A DNA stretch of 34,511 nt, taken from the NCBI GenBank assembly GCA_027317185.1, contig DAHVFB010000028.1, positions 1-34,511 on the forward strand. Direction: 5' to 3'. A model generated the notes under the pieces. The model saw nothing but the letters and a program-made list of their open reading frames with translations, was not told where the DNA came from and did not search any database. Position 1 is the stretch's first letter; each line of letters begins with the position of its first letter. This DNA comes from Deltaproteobacteria bacterium (GTDB lineage: Bacteria > Desulfobacterota > Binatia > Binatales > Binataceae). This document shows positions 34,180-34,511 of the stretch, in pieces. Position numbers and translations under genes: made by a program.

Positions 34180-34511
34180 TTGCCGCTTCGTCAAGATATT
34201 AAATCGGTTCTGCTGATTGGTTCGGGTCCGATCGTTATCGGTCAGGCCTGTGAGTTCGATTATTCAGGGACGCAGGCGCTCAAGGCTTTGCGCGAAGAGG
34301 GGCTGCGCCTGATTCTGGTCAACTCGAATCCGGCGACCATCATGACCGACCCCGAGATGGCCGACCGCACCTATATCGAGCCGATGACCGCCGAGGCGAT
34401 CGCAAAGATCATCGAACGCGAGCGGCCCGACGCGCTGCTGCCCACCGTCGGCGGTCAGACCGCGCTTAATCTTGCGATCGAACTGGCCGAAACCGGCGTG
34501 CTCGATCGCTA
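34180..34511 (+). CDS. carB: Carbamoyl-phosphate synthase large subunit, N-terminal part (runs off the window)
   Basis: From TTG 34180 the frame reads [20 protein letters not shown], then [41 protein letters not shown] and VGGQTALN, which is the conserved start of CarB: the first pre-ATP-grasp and ATP-grasp region of the carboxyphosphate-forming half. No ATG, GTG or TTG occurs in this frame between the carA stop and 34180, so the TTG is the probable start; CGGGA lies about 8 bases upstream. Only about 110 of roughly 1,070 residues are visible. This is the fifth gene of the operon. Confidence 0.95.
   Translation, partial: MPLRQDIKSVLLIGSGPIVIGQACEFDYSGTQALKALREEGLRLILVNSNPATIMTDPEMADRTYIEPMTAEAIAKIIERERPDALLPTVGGQTALNLAIELAETGVLDR

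Overview
The window is a stretch of a GC-rich (roughly 60 percent by eye), densely coded bacterial chromosome. GTG and TTG starts are frequent and many genes overlap by 1 to 16 bases. The orders yebC-ruvC-ruvA-ruvB, icd-mdh-sucC-sucD-ndk and pyrR-pyrB-pyrC-carA-carB resemble deltaproteobacterial (Desulfobacterota/Binatota-like) chromosomes. That placement is inferred from gene order and protein flavour only. No rRNA, tRNA, CRISPR array or insertion sequence was recognised, and no gene-free stretch exceeds 300 bases.

Layout: (1) 1-3675, three consecutive envelope genes: the C-terminal part of a protein O-mannosyltransferase-like protein, a membrane-anchored beta-rich protein, and a polytopic protein with a C-terminal PA14-like domain. 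A convergent lipoprotein follows (to 4449). (2) 4675-7657, yebC and the Holliday-junction genes ruvC, ruvA, ruvB. (3) 7685-12172, a glutamine-amidotransferase-like protein, then aromatic amino acid catabolism: homogentisate dioxygenase, a coupled luciferase-like oxidoreductase, and a fumarylacetoacetase whose frame is broken by an apparent 2-base deletion. (4) 12220-14017, a MazE/MazF-type toxin-antitoxin pair and a reverse-strand acyl-CoA dehydrogenase. (5) 14197-19052, a TCA block (NADP isocitrate dehydrogenase, malate dehydrogenase, succinyl-CoA ligase) plus nucleoside diphosphate kinase. (6) 19131-25639, a small membrane protein, rlmN, MTA phosphorylase with a PfkB-family kinase, and a sugar cassette (GT2 glycosyltransferase, UDP-glucose dehydrogenase, NAD-dependent epimerase). 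(7) 25652-28777, lepA, lepB and a coiled-coil protein. (8) 28882-34511, a pyrimidine biosynthesis operon.

The pyrimidine operon is the most unusual part. Its leader contains what looks like a PyrR-binding anti-antiterminator hairpin followed by a strong intrinsic terminator, the layout of UMP-responsive attenuation. The first gene is a normal-looking PyrR. The second encodes a single 649-residue polypeptide that joins a complete aspartate carbamoyltransferase catalytic chain, a four-cysteine zinc module like the C-terminal domain of the PyrI regulatory chain, and a second, diverged PyrR-like phosphoribosyltransferase domain. The PyrI nucleotide-binding domain is absent, so the PyrR-like module may supply the nucleotide or PRPP sensing that PyrI normally provides. 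pyrC, carA and the start of carB follow, with 4-base ATGA overlaps at fusion/pyrC and pyrC/carA.
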